A DNA stretch of 64,000 nucleotides from an uncultured Moraxella sp. (GCF_945873075.1 NZ_CAMCBS010000010.1:1-64000), one strand, 5' to 3'. Counted from the first letter of the stretch, positions 42,711 through 56,261 are shown. The notes: generated by a model not told the origin, from the letters alone. Numbers and translations: made by a program.

Positions 42711-43580
42711 ATGAAACAAGTAAAACAAGTATATCCAGCACCACACAAACACTGGGTCGGCAATGGCTTTCATGTGCATGGTATGTTCAATTACCAAGAA
42801 ACGCACAAAAACCTTGATCCGTTTTTGATGATGGATTATGCATCGCCACAGCATTTTGATGGCAATCGCAAAAGTGATTTTCGTGGCGTCGGCGAGCATC
42901 CACATCGTGGCTTTGAGACTGTGACCATCGCTTATCAAGGTGAAGTGGCGCACAAAGATTCAGCAGGCGGCGGTGGCATCATCGGCACAGGTGATGTACA
43001 GTGGATGACCGCAGGCTCAGGACTAATGCATGAAGAATTTCATTCCGAGAAATTCTCTCTTGAAGGCGGTCTGTTTGAGATGGTGCAACTGTGGGTCAAT
43101 CTACCTGCCAAAGACAAAATGACACCACCAAAATACCAAGCCATCGTCAGTGATGACATCCCTGTGGTGGATTTGGACGGTGCAGGCATCGCGCGCATCA
43201 TCGCAGGTGAGCTAAACGGCACGACAGGTTCAGCATCGACCTTTAGCCCTGTCAATATGTGGGATGTACGCCTAAATGCAGGCGGTGGCTATGAGTTTGC
43301 CATCCCAATCAGTCACAACCTTATCATCCTAGTACTTGATGGTACGGTACAAATCAACGGTGATGACATCGTACGCCGTGCAGAACTTGTGACCTTTGAG
43401 CGTGGTGGCGATAGCGTGCGTATCGAAGCCAATAATGATGCCAAAGTGCTGATTCTAAGCGGTGAACCGCTCAATGAGCCAATCGTCGGCTATGGTCCAT
43501 TTGTGATGAATACTCGTGAAGAGATTGTCCAAGCCATGCAAGATGTCCAAAGTGGTAAATTTGGTCAGATTGCTCATTAA
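42711..43580 (+). CDS. Pirin-family bicupin protein (2)
   Basis: Typical pirin, 289 residues. The first cupin has the full metal-ligand motif GEHPHRGFETVTIAYQGEV near residues 62-80 and VQWMTAGSGLMHEEFHS near 97-113. A degenerate second cupin lies at about 190-260. The start at 42711 has AAGGA 7 bases upstream; the frame open from 42525 starts before a TATAAT at 42662-42667 and is rejected. A paralogue lies 700 bases upstream, but identity is low, so this is not a recent duplication. Confidence 0.92.
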   Translation: MKQVKQVYPAPHKHWVGNGFHVHGMFNYQETHKNLDPFLMMDYASPQHFDGNRKSDFRGVGEHPHRGFETVTIAYQGEVAHKDSAGGGGIIGTGDVQWMTAGSGLMHEEFHSEKFSLEGGLFEMVQLWVNLPAKDKMTPPKYQAIVSDDIPVVDLDGAGIARIIAGELNGTTGSASTFSPVNMWDVRLNAGGGYEFAIPISHNLIILVLDGTVQINGDDIVRRAELVTFERGGDSVRIEANNDAKVLILSGEPLNEPIVGYGPFVMNTREEIVQAMQDVQSGKFGQIAH

Positions 43581-43596
43581 TCCCGACCTTGCAATG

Positions 43597-43634
43597 AATT
43601 ACGCCATATCCATTCGGTATGGCGTAATTTTTTT
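43597..43634 (+). terminator. Intrinsic terminator after pirin 2
   Basis: Perfect 12-bp stem AATTACGCCATA / TATGGCGTAATT with a 9-base loop and seven T. Confidence 0.92.
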
Positions 43635-43747
43635 CCCAAGACCATCCACCCAAGTTACCAAAAGCCCACAACATTTCGCCAATTTGAATAAAATTCATGC
43701 TAAAATGAGAAGTTTTCAATATTGCTTTTTATTTGGTAATCTCATCC

Positions 43748-46090
43748 ATGTCCACCGCTTATAAACACCGCCAAACTGCCAAAAATATTTTAGATTATGA
43801 TAAATATTGGGCAAGTTGTTTTGAACCTGCACCATTTTTACCGATGTCTCGTGAAGAGATGGATATGCTCGGTTGGGACAGTTGCGATTTTATTTTAGTG
43901 TGCGGTGATGCCTATATTGACCACCCATCGTTTTGTTCAGGGGTCATTGGGCGAACGTTGGAAGCTCAAGGCTTTCGTGTTGGTATTATTGCACAGCCCG
44001 ATTGGACATCAGCCGATGCGTTTAAAGTGCTAGGCAAACCTAATATTGCGTTTGGCGTAACCGCAGGCAATATGGATTCCATGATTAACCGCTATACGGC
44101 TGACCGCAAAATCCGTTCTGATGATGCCTATTCCCCTGATAATGTGCCGAATAAACGCCCTGACCGTGCGGCAACGGTGTATTGTCAGCGTTGCCGTGAA
44201 GCCTTTGGCGATGTCCCAATTATTTTAGGTGGAATTGAAGGCAGTTTACGCCGTATTGCCCATTATGATTATTGGTCAGATAAAGTACGTCGCTCGATTT
44301 TGATGGACGCAAAACCTGATATTTTGGTTTATGGCAATGGCGAGCGAGCATTAATTGAAATTATGCACCGTTTGGCTCGTGGTGAATCTATCAAAACCAT
44401 TGTCGATGTGCGTGGTACGGCATTTATTTTAAATAAATCTAATCGCCATCTGAAAAAGGATTTTATCGAAATTGCTAGTAATGATGTGGATACCGTTGGG
44501 CGAGTTGACCCTATTATCAACCCTTATGTCATGATGGAAGACGTTGCCGATTGTAAAATTGAGCAAAATAAACCTAAGCAATATCAAAATTTTAATAAAG
44601 ATGTGGTTGAAAATCCAATCGTTAAAGCAGGTGATGAACTGCCAAGCAATACGCAAATTGTGAATCTTAAACCATCAAAAGCAATTAAACACAAATTACC
44701 GCCACGAGAATTGGCAGTCATTCGTATGCCAAGTTTTGAGCAAGTGGCAAATGACCGTGTGATGTATGCCCATGCCAATCGTATTTTGCACCTAGAAACC
44801 AACCCCGGCAATGCCCGAGCCTTGGTGCAACGTCATGGCGATAGAGATGTTTGGCTCAATCCACCACCGATTCCGCTGACCACCGAAGAGATGGATTATA
44901 TTTTTGATTTGCCTTATGCTCGCTTACCACACCCAAGTTATGGCAATGCTCGTTTTCCTGCCTTTGATATGATTAAGTTTTCGGTCAATATTATGCGGGG
45001 CTGTTTTGGGGGCTGTACCTTCTGCTCAATTACCGAACATGAAGGGCGAATTATCCAAAATCGTTCGGAAGAGTCCATTTTAAGAGAAGTGGAAAAAATC
45101 CGTGATACCGCACCAAATTTTACCGGCATTATTTCTGACCTTGGGGGGCCAACGGCGAATATGTATCGCTTGCATTGTAAAGACCCTGAAATTGAGAAGA
45201 ATTGCCGTAAACCGTCATGTGTTTACCCAGGGGTGTGTCAAAATCTACATACTGACCATGCTCCACTCACCCAACTTTATCGTAAAGCTCGTGAAATCCG
45301 CGGCATTAAAAAGATTTTGATTGGTTCAGGATTGCGTTATGATTTGGCAGTTTTAAATCCTGAATATGTCAAAGAATTGGTTACGCATCATGTAGGCGGA
45401 TATCTGAAAATTGCACCAGAGCATACGGAAGCAAACCCTTTATCTAAAATGATGAAACCAGGCATTGGTACTTATGACCGCTTTAAACAGATGTTTGACC
45501 GTTTTAGTAAAGAAGCAGGTAAAGAGCAATATTTGATTCCTTATTTTATCGCTGCCCACCCCGGAACCAGTGATTATGATATGATGAATTTGGCGATTTG
45601 GCTGAAGAAAAATGGTTTCCGTGCTGACCAAGTGCAAACCTTTTATCCAAGCCCAATGGCAACCGCAACGACCATGTATTATTCTGGGAAAAATCCGCTA
45701 GCGAAAGTCTCTCGCACCAGTGAAGATGTGGATATTGTCAAAGGTGAGAAACGTCGCCGCCTGCACAAAGCCTTTTTACGTTATCATGACCCCAATAATT
45801 GGGAATTGTTACGAGCAGCCTTAAAAGAAATGGGTAGAAGTGATTTAATTGGCAATAGTAAACAACATTTAATTCCAACTTATCAGCCTGCAGGTACGGG
45901 CAGTTATCAATCGGCACGCAAAAAGAACTCAACTGTCGATGGCGATAGCGTCAAACGTACCCAAAAAGGCACAGGCACATCCAAAAACCGCCAATCAGCC
46001 AATCACCCACCCAAAGGGCGAGTATTGACACAGCATACAGGATTGCCACCGCGTAAAACAGGTGCTAATAAAGCTCGTAAGGGTAAATAA
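43748..46090 (+). CDS. ygiQ: YgiQ-family (UPF0313) radical SAM protein
   Basis: Large iron-sulfur radical SAM protein of unknown substrate, 780 residues from the ATG at 43748. The N-terminal conserved region includes [40 protein letters not shown] and [11 protein letters not shown]. The cluster motif CFGGCTFCS lies near residue 420, followed by [23 protein letters not shown] and QTFYPSP. The C-terminal tail (about 715-780) is Lys/Gly/Gln-rich and likely disordered. A TTG five codons upstream is an alternative start. Its leucines are mostly TTA/TTG and its GC looks lower than neighbours rich in CTA, which hints at separate ancestry. Confidence 0.94.
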   Translation: MSTAYKHRQTAKNILDYDKYWASCFEPAPFLPMSREEMDMLGWDSCDFILVCGDAYIDHPSFCSGVIGRTLEAQGFRVGIIAQPDWTSADAFKVLGKPNIAFGVTAGNMDSMINRYTADRKIRSDDAYSPDNVPNKRPDRAATVYCQRCREAFGDVPIILGGIEGSLRRIAHYDYWSDKVRRSILMDAKPDILVYGNGERALIEIMHRLARGESIKTIVDVRGTAFILNKSNRHLKKDFIEIASNDVDTVGRVDPIINPYVMMEDVADCKIEQNKPKQYQNFNKDVVENPIVKAGDELPSNTQIVNLKPSKAIKHKLPPRELAVIRMPSFEQVANDRVMYAHANRILHLETNPGNARALVQRHGDRDVWLNPPPIPLTTEEMDYIFDLPYARLPHPSYGNARFPAFDMIKFSVNIMRGCFGGCTFCSITEHEGRIIQNRSEESILREVEKIRDTAPNFTGIISDLGGPTANMYRLHCKDPEIEKNCRKPSCVYPGVCQNLHTDHAPLTQLYRKAREIRGIKKILIGSGLRYDLAVLNPEYVKELVTHHVGGYLKIAPEHTEANPLSKMMKPGIGTYDRFKQMFDRFSKEAGKEQYLIPYFIAAHPGTSDYDMMNLAIWLKKNGFRADQVQTFYPSPMATATTMYYSGKNPLAKVSRTSEDVDIVKGEKRRRLHKAFLRYHDPNNWELLRAALKEMGRSDLIGNSKQHLIPTYQPAGTGSYQSARKKNSTVDGDSVKRTQKGTGTSKNRQSANHPPKGRVLTQHTGLPPRKTGANKARKGK

Positions 46091-46104
46091 ACACCCTACC
46101 AACA

Positions 46105-46132
46105 AAAAGCCAATCATTGATGATTGGCTTTT
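46105..46132 (+). terminator. Intrinsic terminator after ygiQ
   Basis: Perfect 12-bp stem AAAAGCCAATCA / TGATTGGCTTTT with a 4-base loop, just after the ygiQ stop codon. A-rich on the left, so possibly bidirectional. Confidence 0.85.
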
Positions 46133-46209
46133 ATATTTCACTGTCAATTATTTAGACTGGCTAAATACCCATTCTTTGATGGCGTCAATATCATACGCCA
46201 CTTTTCAAA

Positions 46210-46560
46210 TCAATCATCATTCTCATTTGGCGTCAAAATCCCCATCGCTACTAGGTTTGCCTTGGCATCATCAGGCAGCTTATCAAGCAATGCTAGACGC
46301 ATATTGTCATCGCCTTGTTTGAGCACAAGCTCAATGAGTGGTAAGCCATCAAACGGCAAGTCCTGCACCTGCATAGCAAAATTCGCCAAATAATACGCCC
46401 CATCGACATCCTTATCCGCCATCACACGATTATACACCACCTGCCATGCAAGCTCGCCTGCCCCACCATGCTGTATAATCAGATGAATGGCTCGTAGGGC
46501 TGTGTTTGGCGACTCACACAGGGTTAGGATTTGTTCTGAGATTTGTTTGATTGGGTTCAT
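46210..46560 (-). CDS. Conserved-looking hypothetical protein
   Basis: I do not recognise the family. From the ATG at 46560 (AAGG about 7 bases upstream) it encodes 116 residues. It is soluble, largely helical and acidic at the C-terminus (PNENDD), with paired-helix segments such as ALRAIHLIIQHGGAGELAWQ near 25-45. Codon use is like the neighbouring genes. It lies downstream of grxD on the same strand but a terminator separates them. Upstream in-frame ATGs extending to 46620 run into that terminator region and are unlikely. Confidence 0.7.
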   Translation of the reverse strand: MNPIKQISEQILTLCESPNTALRAIHLIIQHGGAGELAWQVVYNRVMADKDVDGAYYLANFAMQVQDLPFDGLPLIELVLKQGDDNMRLALLDKLPDDAKANLVAMGILTPNENDD

Positions 46561-46631
46561 GGTGTTGCCTTGTGGGATTGATGGCTTGTTAATAAGGCTA
46601 AAATTCATAAAATCAAGCAATGACTATCCAT

Positions 46632-46659
46632 AAAAAACGACCGCCAAAGCAGTCGTTTT
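46632..46659 (-). terminator. Intrinsic terminator after grxD
   Basis: Stem ACGACCGC / GCAGTCGT (46637-46644 and 46649-46656, one mismatch) flanked by A and T runs; six T follow on the minus strand. Confidence 0.8.
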
Positions 46660-46681
46660 GTCATTCATCAAGCTGCATCAA

Positions 46682-47017
46682 TTACACCGCTTGCGTATGC
46701 TCTTCAATCAATGGCTTAAGCTCGCCTGATTGGTACATTTGCAGCATGATGTCGCTACCGCCAATCAGCTCGCCATTCACCCATAGTTGTGGGAAAGTTG
46801 GCCAGTTGGCAATCAGTGGCAAGGTGCTACGAATATCAGGATTTTCTAGGATATTCACAAACGCAAACGGACGACCGATTTGCGTCAGCACTTCTACCGC
46901 ACGAGCAGAAAAGCCACATTGTGGGAACTGCGGCGTGCCTTTCATATATAGTAGCACGGCATGGTCTTTGATTTGGTTTTCAATCAATTCTTTGATTTGT
47001 GGGTTGATATCGGTCAT
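46682..47017 (-). CDS. grxD: Monothiol glutaredoxin (Grx4 type)
   Basis: A 111-residue CGFS glutaredoxin that carries and transfers [2Fe-2S] clusters with glutathione. The active site is PQFPQCGFSARAVEVL near residues 29-44. WPTFPQLWVNGELIGGSDIM near 72-91 carries the TFPQ cis-Pro and the GSH-binding GG motif. AAGGAAAAACTC precedes the ATG. Confidence 0.95.
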   Translation of the reverse strand: MTDINPQIKELIENQIKDHAVLLYMKGTPQFPQCGFSARAVEVLTQIGRPFAFVNILENPDIRSTLPLIANWPTFPQLWVNGELIGGSDIMLQMYQSGELKPLIEEHTQAV

Positions 47018-47055
47018 GAGTTTTTCCTTATATAGTATATGTTCAATTATTTAAA

Positions 47056-47628
47056 TTAATAACCTGATAGTACATGGTCAGCAAGCCATTTACCATTTTC
47101 TTTTTCCATGGTAACTAAACGCTTTGCGGATTCACCAGAAACATCCGAAGCAAACATAACTTCAAATTCTAACTTATCACGGACAGGAACAGACCATCTA
47201 CCAATTGAAGTAACTGTCATGCACTGATCCAAGGGATGGTATTTAGTACTTGGGATGGTGGTAACACGACCCGTGCTATAAAAACCCGAAGATAACACTT
47301 TTCCCGCATAGATTTTTTCGTTGTCAGTTTGACAACCCATGACTTCAAGAAAAGTTGCAATATTATCTTTGGCAGCCAAAATGTGCTCATTTAAAAAACG
47401 ATCATCAGTATTTGCTTGAATGTTATCTCGAATGATTTGTTTTTGTTCATCGGTAATTTTAGCCATTGGTGCCGTTGCAGCACTTGCACCAGTAACAGCG
47501 CCCACAGTACCTAGCACTTTACCGGCACCATCTAACACGCCATTAAGCTTATCCCAAAAACTAGCATTTGCAGTAGATGTAATCATTACCGAACCAAGTA
47601 ATAACGGCATCATTACTTTGAGCTTCAT
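47056..47628 (-). CDS. Hypothetical secreted protein
   Basis: No recognised family. From the ATG at 47628 (GGAG 8 bases upstream) it encodes 190 residues. Residues 1-20 are a signal peptide (MKLKVMMPLLLGSVMITSTANA, cleaved near ANA-S). An Ala/Gly/Val-rich segment at about 30-58 (GAGKVLGTVGAVTGAS) looks membrane-associated or amyloid-like. The mature part has two Cys (in MGCQTDNEK and DQCMTV) that could form a disulfide. The frame open to 47724 has no supporting start. A periplasmic or surface location is inferred. Confidence 0.72.
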   Translation of the reverse strand: MKLKVMMPLLLGSVMITSTANASFWDKLNGVLDGAGKVLGTVGAVTGASAATAPMAKITDEQKQIIRDNIQANTDDRFLNEHILAAKDNIATFLEVMGCQTDNEKIYAGKVLSSGFYSTGRVTTIPSTKYHPLDQCMTVTSIGRWSVPVRDKLEFEVMFASDVSGESAKRLVTMEKENGKWLADHVLSGY

Positions 47629-47728
47629 AATAGACTCCAATAAAACAATTATGGGATGATTTATAGCATATTTAAATAAAATTCGCAATGAATTTTGGTT
47701 ACTGATAAATAATTTGACGCTCAACTTA

Positions 47729-48295
47729 TCAACTTACAACCATCGCCAAAATCCCATCACTTGTTAACACTGTCGCAAATTCACCGTGCAAATTCGCAAG
47801 ACTGATGTCATGCACAAGCTGACTGTCAAAGCGCTCGCCCATCGCACTCATTCTATCAAAAGTCGCCGTAGCGTCCGATACCACAAAGGTGGTAAAGCCC
47901 AAATTGCCCGCCATGCGTGCGGTGGTAGATACGCAGTGATTGGTTGTCAGCCCCGCCAAGACAAGCGTATCAATACCTGCATGATTTAACAAGCTTTGCA
48001 AATTTGTACCGATAAATGCACTGTTCACCGTCTTATCAATCACACATTCATCCGCCATCGGTGCAGTCGCTGACATAAAGGCAAAGCCTGCGTGCTTTGG
48101 ATTTAGCGGTGAATTGGACTCGGTGGAATTATGGCGAATATGAAAAATTGGCAGTTTGTGCGTCCGCCAATGGGTTAATAGCGTTAGGCAGACTTGCTCG
48201 GCATCAGGATTGTTGCGATTACCACCCCAATGCGCTTCATCGGCAAAGCCTTGTTGCAAATCTATCAACAATAACGCAGGGTTTTGATGGCTCAT
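47729..48295 (-). CDS. Isochorismatase-like cysteine hydrolase
   Basis: A 188-residue cysteine hydrolase of the isochorismatase/nicotinamidase superfamily. The catalytic triad is Asp in [11 protein letters not shown] (residue 12), Lys in [10 protein letters not shown] near 90, and Cys in [19 protein letters not shown] near 122. The residues match the YcaC/EntB-like amidase group; the substrate is unknown. AAAAGGA lies 6 bases before the ATG. It starts 11 bases after the ispF stop codon on the same strand, so the two are probably cotranscribed. Confidence 0.88.
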   Translation of the reverse strand: MSHQNPALLLIDLQQGFADEAHWGGNRNNPDAEQVCLTLLTHWRTHKLPIFHIRHNSTESNSPLNPKHAGFAFMSATAPMADECVIDKTVNSAFIGTNLQSLLNHAGIDTLVLAGLTTNHCVSTTARMAGNLGFTTFVVSDATATFDRMSAMGERFDSQLVHDISLANLHGEFATVLTSDGILAMVVS

Positions 48296-48306
48296 ATCAA
48301 ATCCTT

Positions 48307-48789
48307 TTAATCATTCATCTTTTGAAGTAATACCACACTACTGGCAAAAATGCCTTCTTTTCGTCCTAGATAGCCCATTTTTTCGTTGGTAGTGGCTTTG
48401 ATACTGATACAATCCACACTTACATTTAACACGCCTGCGATACACTCACGCATAGCAAGATTATGCGGTGATAGCTTTGGCGCTTCGCAAATCACGGTCA
48501 TGTCTGCATTAATAAGTTCGTAACCTTTTGATTTGACCAAATCATACACATGATTAAGCAAGACTTTGCTATCCGCCCCTTTATAAGCATCATCAGTATC
48601 AGGAAAATGCTGACCAATGTCACCGAGTGCCAACGCCCCAAGCAGTGCATCGCACAAGGCATGAAGTAGCACATCACCATCAGAATGTGCCTTGATGCCG
48701 TGCGTATGGGGAATTTGGATACCGCCAAGCGTCACAAAGTCGCCATCGGTAAATGCGTGCACATCCAAGCCCTGACCAATTCTTAGCAT
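48307..48789 (-). CDS. ispF: 2-C-methyl-D-erythritol 2,4-cyclodiphosphate synthase
   Basis: Forms MEcPP in the MEP pathway of isoprenoid synthesis; zinc-containing homotrimer. The protein is 160 residues, the usual length. GLDVHAF (metal Asp and His, residues 7-13), [27 protein letters not shown] (metal His), [10 protein letters not shown], and the C-terminal [17 protein letters not shown] are diagnostic. Not next to ispD here. Confidence 0.97.
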   Translation of the reverse strand: MLRIGQGLDVHAFTDGDFVTLGGIQIPHTHGIKAHSDGDVLLHALCDALLGALALGDIGQHFPDTDDAYKGADSKVLLNHVYDLVKSKGYELINADMTVICEAPKLSPHNLAMRECIAGVLNVSVDCISIKATTNEKMGYLGRKEGIFASSVVLLQKMND

Positions 48790-48878
48790 AATCCACCTTT
48801 TATCTCTTGAAATGATGGATTATAGCACAAAATAAGTGGGAATTTGATATAATGACCAAAACACCCTAAGGATAGCTT

Positions 48879-49087
48879 ATGCAAATTGGTTCTGTTATGA
48901 TTGATGATGGCTTGATTGAGCAAGCCATGAAAAGCACTGGACTAGATAGTCAAAGCGATGTGATTGAGCAAGGCTTAAGGCTGTTGATTGCTCATCACGC
49001 CCAGCAAAACTTGCGTGCATTGCGTGGCAAGCTGTCTTGGGATGGGGATTTGGCTCAACTGCGTGATAATTCTCATGGGACAAGCGT

Positions 49088-49091
<4 letters not shown>
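48879..49091 (+). CDS. vapB: VapB-like antitoxin
   Basis: A 70-residue ribbon-helix-helix style antitoxin (MQIGSVMIDDGLIEQAMKST, then SDVIEQGLRLLI) with the C-terminal toxin-binding segment ALRGKLSWDGDL typical of VapB. AAGGATAGCTT precedes the ATG and TATAAT (48848-48853) is a likely -10. Its stop overlaps the vapC start by 4 bases (ATGA), the usual coupled arrangement. Confidence 0.88.
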
Positions 49092-50648
<1,557 letters not shown>

Positions 50649-50668
50649 AATAGATTAATTCTCAAGCC

Positions 50669-50697
50669 AAAAAGACGGTAGTTAGCCGTCTTTTTTT
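50669..50697 (+). terminator. Intrinsic terminator after mnmA
   Basis: Stem AAAGACGG / CCGTCTTT with a 7-base loop, ending in nine T or nearly so. Confidence 0.9.
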
Positions 50698-50729
50698 CAT
50701 ATTTTTTTTAGTATTTTTGAAGTATTTCA

Positions 50730-51170
50730 CTAGAATTGTAAGCGTTTTTGCTGATAAATACTTTGATAAAAATCCATCGCCGCCGTCACGCCGACTTGCT
50801 CAATCGGAATGATGGCAGTGGATGCGCCAAGTTTGATGGTCAAATAGCGTGCATCGAGTGCAAAATCACCCACCTTGTGCCACGCCCACTCTTTAGTCTT
50901 GCCACTCATCGTCTCACGGATGCCCGTATCGGTGATTTCAATCACCGCAGGCTTACACCAAAACGACAGCAAGCCAATAATCAATGCATAGACCAATACG
51001 ATGGACGCAATTAATACCACCACCCCAACCCAAGGAAAACCCGAACCTTGATTGATAGACTGCACGCCAAAGACAGCTGCATAAGCGACAATCAGCATCG
51101 CAAGCCAATCAAATTTATAAATAAAATATCGGTTCAGCTCTTTGATTGTCAAATGATAATGTAGCTTCAT
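50730..51170 (-). CDS. YcxB-like two-TM membrane protein
   Basis: A 146-residue membrane protein of unknown function. After the N-terminal KLHYHLTIKELNRYF come two hydrophobic helices (about residues 22-38 and 46-70). A C-terminal PH-like beta domain follows: VIEITDTGIRETMSGKTKEWAWHKVGDF, ending in a helix. This layout fits the YcxB-like family. AAGGAG lies 7 bases before the ATG. Single gene, convergent with mnmA. Confidence 0.75.
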   Translation of the reverse strand: MKLHYHLTIKELNRYFIYKFDWLAMLIVAYAAVFGVQSINQGSGFPWVGVVVLIASIVLVYALIIGLLSFWCKPAVIEITDTGIRETMSGKTKEWAWHKVGDFALDARYLTIKLGASTAIIPIEQVGVTAAMDFYQSIYQQKRLQF

Positions 51171-51370
51171 TGCACATCTCCTTTGATTTGTTTTATCTTA
51201 TTTTAATTTAAAAGCACTTAGCCACCACCTTATCAAATATCCACAAGCCAAGTCAAACCTGCTAACAATTCATAAAATTTGTGCAACACAGCCACTTTTT
51301 GACCACAAATCCCCAAAACTGTGTAAACTTTTGTTATAATACGCCAAGCCCTTTTTCTTGATGATTTTAA

Positions 51371-52768
<1,398 letters not shown>

Positions 52769-52797
52769 TGATTTAAAATAATCCTTTGCATAACACA

Positions 52798-52827
52798 AAT
52801 AGCGACTGATAACGGTCGCTATTTTTT
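52798..52827 (+). terminator. Intrinsic terminator after purB
   Basis: Perfect 9-bp stem AATAGCGAC / GTCGCTATT with an 8-base loop, followed by further T (six in all). Confidence 0.9.
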
Positions 52828-52870
52828 GCTATATACAATACACCGCTTAGGTATCGCTTTAACATAAAAA

Positions 52871-52902
52871 AACCGCATTAACATTAAATGGCTAATGCGG
52901 TT
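52871..52902. terminator. Second, bidirectional terminator between purB and small membrane gene
   Basis: Perfect 10-bp stem AACCGCATTA / TAATGCGGTT. A7-type sequence on the left (T run on the minus strand) and AATTTTTT on the right allow use from both sides. Confidence 0.8.
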
Positions 52903-52923
52903 AATTTTTTGTGTCAAACTTAA

Positions 52924-53124
52924 TCAGTTTTTGCCACCAGTCAAGGCGCTGATCTTTTTGGTGACAACCACCGCCACAGGCAAGCTAATCACTGCACCGA
53001 CGACAATTGCACCGGCAATATGCATCGCTTTATCAAAGCCTGTCACAAAGGCGATAATCATCAAAATCCCAATAATCACAGTGAACGCAATCGAAAAAAT
53101 AGCACTAAATAATGGTAAATTCAT
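52924..53124 (-). CDS. Small two-TM membrane protein
   Basis: A 66-residue protein from the ATG at 53124, preceded by GGGGTG 6 bases upstream. Two hydrophobic helices (about residues 5-28 and 33-55) are joined by a short polar turn (GFDKAMH), with a basic Lys/Gly C-terminus (TKKISALTGGKN). It resembles small proteins sometimes mislabelled CTP synthetase, but the function is unknown. The frame open to 53208 lacks a ribosome binding site. Confidence 0.72.
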   Translation of the reverse strand: MNLPLFSAIFSIAFTVIIGILMIIAFVTGFDKAMHIAGAIVVGAVISLPVAVVVTKKISALTGGKN

Positions 53125-53392
53125 CTTAACACCCCATTGATTGTGTGGAATACTATAGTTATACACCTTTTTTGCACAAATGTTAAGTACTTTTACAAAA
53201 AATTCCATGAATATTTTATGGGTATGATCAGATGGTTAAAAATTTGAGTAATTTTGAATGAATTGCCTGTTATTTACCAATTTTTATGCTAAAATTAAGC
53301 GTTTTTGGTTGGCAATTTGCTAAGCCACCACCCTTTTATGATGCAAAAACTGCAAAATCTAAATTCGCCAACATTCGGCAAAGGATTTTTTT

Positions 53393-56044
53393 ATGAAAAC
53401 CATGACATTGAACGAAGTTCGTCAAGCTTTTATTGATTTTTTTGTTAGCAAAAATCACACCCATGTACCATCATCCAGCCTAATTCCGCACAATGACCCA
53501 ACCTTGCTATTTACCAACGCAGGGATGAACCAATTCAAAGATACTTTTCTAGGTCTAGAAAAGCGTGATTATGTGCGTGCCGTCACTTCCCAAAAATGCG
53601 TGCGTGCAGGTGGTAAGCACAATGACCTTGATAATGTCGGCTATACAGCACGCCATCACACTTTCTTTGAGATGCTCGGCAACTTCTCTTTTGGTGATTA
53701 TTTTAAGGCGAACGCCATCGCTTATGCGTGGGAGTTTTTGACTTCAGAAGATTGGCTTGCCCTGCCAAAAGACCGCCTATATGTCACCATCTATGAGACC
53801 GATGATGAAGCTTTTGATATTTGGCACAAAGACATCGGACTTGCGCCTGAACGCATCATCCGCATTGGTGATAACAAAGGTGGTGCGTATCAATCGGACA
53901 ACTTTTGGATGATGGGTGATACTGGCCCATGCGGTCCATGTACTGAGATTTTTTATGACCACGGCGACCACATCGAAGGCGGTCTGCCAGGCACACCAGA
54001 AGAAGATGGCGACCGCTATATCGAAGTGTGGAACTGTGTCTTTATGCAGTTCAACCGCCAAAAAGACGGTACGATGGAAGCTCTGCCAAAGCCATCTGTC
54101 GATACCGGTATGGGGCTTGAGCGTATCAGCGCCATCATGCAGGGCGTACATGGCAACTACGAAGTGGATGTCTTTGTTAATCTGATGAACGCCGCCGCCA
54201 AGCTACTTGGTATCGAAAACCAAGACCAGCCATCACTTAAGGTCATCGCCGACCATATCCGCGCGGTGTCATTCCTAATCGCTGATGGCGTACGCCCAAG
54301 CAACGAAGGTCGTGGCTATGTGCTACGCCGTATCATCCGCCGTGCTGTGCGTCATGGCAATAAGCTTGGCGCTGACGGTACATTCTTTTATCAAATGGTG
54401 CCTGCTTTGGCAGCCGAGATGGGTGCAGCCTACCCACAGCTGAACGAAAAACTGAATGAAGTCCAAGCCGTCATCCAAAAAGAAGAAGAGCAATTCGCCA
54501 AAACCCTAGCTCAAGGCCTGCGCCTACTCTCAGGCGAGCTTGAGAAGCTCAATAACGGCGATACACTTGATGGCGAAACCGTGTTCAAGCTATATGACAC
54601 TTATGGTTTCCCTGTCGATTTGACCGCTGACATCGCTCGTGAGCGTGATATCAGCATTGACGAAGCAGGCTTTGAGACGCATATGCAGGCACAGCGTGAG
54701 CGTGCTCGTGATGCGGGTAAATTTGATGTCGATTATTCAGCTGCTATCAAGGTGGACACCCCGACACAGTTCTTGGGTTATGACAGCCTAGCCGCTGACA
54801 CTGATATCGTAGGACTATACCAAGACGGCAAAGAAGTAGAAATGCTTGGTGAAGGTGATACAGGTGTAATTGTCCTGACTGCGACGCCATTTTATGCTGA
54901 AGGCGGTGGCCAAGTCGGTGAAACAGGCGAAATCAGCACCGAGACAGGGGTATTTGCGGTCGAAGATACCAAAAAATCAGGTCAAGCCATTATCCATCAT
55001 GGCACAGTAAAAATGGGTCAAATCACGGCGAAGCAGGCGGCTAGCGCTCAAGTGATCTTTGATGTGCGTGCTGCATCTGCCAAGAACCATTCAGCCACCC
55101 ACCTACTGCACGCTGCCTTACGCACTGTGCTTGGTGATGGCGTCGCCCAAAAAGGCTCATTGGTCTCAAGCGAAGTGCTACGATTTGACTTCTCATACGA
55201 TGGTAGCATCTCAGCGGATGAATTGGCACAGGTCGAACGCTTGGTCAATGAACAAATCCAAAAGAACACCGCAGTCAGCATCGAGCACATGGACATCGAT
55301 AGCGCCATGAAAAAAGGCGCAATGGCACTATTTGGCGAAAAATACGGCGAGACTGTGCGTGTACTGACGATGGGCGAAAAAGCGGACAAAACGCCATTTT
55401 CTATCGAGCTGTGCGGTGGTATCCATGTTCTACGCACAGGTGATATCGGTATGTTTAAGATTGCATCAGAAAGCGGTATCGCTGCCGGTATCCGCCGTGT
55501 CGAAGCCTTGACCGGTATGGGTGCACTACGCTATATCCAAGCTGGTGAACGCACCTTGACCACATTGGCAAACAACCTAAAAGCCAAACGCAACGAAATC
55601 TTGCCACGCATCACAAGCCAAAGCGAGAAACAGCGTGAACTTGAAAAACAAATCGAACAGCTGAACCAAAAACTAGCCAGCGTACAAGCAGTAAGCCTAG
55701 TGGATAACACCATCAGCGTTGGCGATTATCAGCTACTCATCGCCAAAGTCGCAGGCATTGATGGCAAGAGCATTCGTGGCTTGACCGATACGCTCAAATC
55801 ACGCCTAAATAATGCCATCATCGTCCTAGTCGGCGAGACCGATGATCTTGCCATCACCGCAAGCGTCGCCAAAGGCGCTCAAGACAAGGTCAAAGCAGGC
55901 GACATCATCCGTCATCTGGCAGGTGAGCTTGGTGGAAAAGGCGGTGGCAAGCCTGACTATGCTCAAGGCGGCGCACCAAAATCGGATAAACTGGCAAGCG
56001 TGCTTGATGCACTGACTGCCAAGCTTACTGCGGATTTGGCATAA
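53393..56044 (+). CDS. alaS: Alanyl-tRNA synthetase
   Basis: Charges tRNA-Ala; the 883 residues cover all domains. The class II catalytic core ([59 protein letters not shown]) spans about 1-240, the tRNA-recognition part to about 450, the editing domain with the zinc-binding [11 protein letters not shown] near 565 and [15 protein letters not shown] near 670, and the C-Ala end with [15 protein letters not shown]. Start with GGCAAAGGATTTTTTT-ATG (AAGGA) upstream. No recX/recA beside it. Confidence 0.98.
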   Translation: MKTMTLNEVRQAFIDFFVSKNHTHVPSSSLIPHNDPTLLFTNAGMNQFKDTFLGLEKRDYVRAVTSQKCVRAGGKHNDLDNVGYTARHHTFFEMLGNFSFGDYFKANAIAYAWEFLTSEDWLALPKDRLYVTIYETDDEAFDIWHKDIGLAPERIIRIGDNKGGAYQSDNFWMMGDTGPCGPCTEIFYDHGDHIEGGLPGTPEEDGDRYIEVWNCVFMQFNRQKDGTMEALPKPSVDTGMGLERISAIMQGVHGNYEVDVFVNLMNAAAKLLGIENQDQPSLKVIADHIRAVSFLIADGVRPSNEGRGYVLRRIIRRAVRHGNKLGADGTFFYQMVPALAAEMGAAYPQLNEKLNEVQAVIQKEEEQFAKTLAQGLRLLSGELEKLNNGDTLDGETVFKLYDTYGFPVDLTADIARERDISIDEAGFETHMQAQRERARDAGKFDVDYSAAIKVDTPTQFLGYDSLAADTDIVGLYQDGKEVEMLGEGDTGVIVLTATPFYAEGGGQVGETGEISTETGVFAVEDTKKSGQAIIHHGTVKMGQITAKQAASAQVIFDVRAASAKNHSATHLLHAALRTVLGDGVAQKGSLVSSEVLRFDFSYDGSISADELAQVERLVNEQIQKNTAVSIEHMDIDSAMKKGAMALFGEKYGETVRVLTMGEKADKTPFSIELCGGIHVLRTGDIGMFKIASESGIAAGIRRVEALTGMGALRYIQAGERTLTTLANNLKAKRNEILPRITSQSEKQRELEKQIEQLNQKLASVQAVSLVDNTISVGDYQLLIAKVAGIDGKSIRGLTDTLKSRLNNAIIVLVGETDDLAITASVAKGAQDKVKAGDIIRHLAGELGGKGGGKPDYAQGGAPKSDKLASVLDALTAKLTADLA

Positions 56045-56078
56045 GCTTATCCCAAATCATCCGATGCAATTTGTTGCG

Positions 56079-56174
56079 AATGTGCCAAAATAGGTCGGTT
56101 TTATCCATTTGGCACATTGCAGGTGTTGCATCAAGATTGATGAAACTTAGGCAGAAGTTGGGATTTCTGCCTAA
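56079..56174 (+). other. Two stem-loops between alaS and lysC
   Basis: AATGTGCCAAA (56079-56089) pairs with TTTGGCACATT (56108-56118), 11 bp. TTAGGCAGAA (56147-56156) pairs with TTCTGCCTAA (56165-56174), 10 bp. Neither has a clear T tract. They may end alaS transcription inefficiently or form a lysC leader. They do not fit the lysine riboswitch. Confidence 0.6.
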
Positions 56175-56261
56175 ATTGTTGTATTTATTGGCATTGTCGT
56201 AGCATTTTATGATAATGCACCACCCCGACCCGTATTTGGGTTAGACTACAAGGCAAATGTA

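Noticed and set aside
56045..56261. Lysine riboswitch upstream of lysC
   Set aside because: Only two simple stems are present; the five-helix junction and conserved core of the lysine riboswitch are absent and the space is short.
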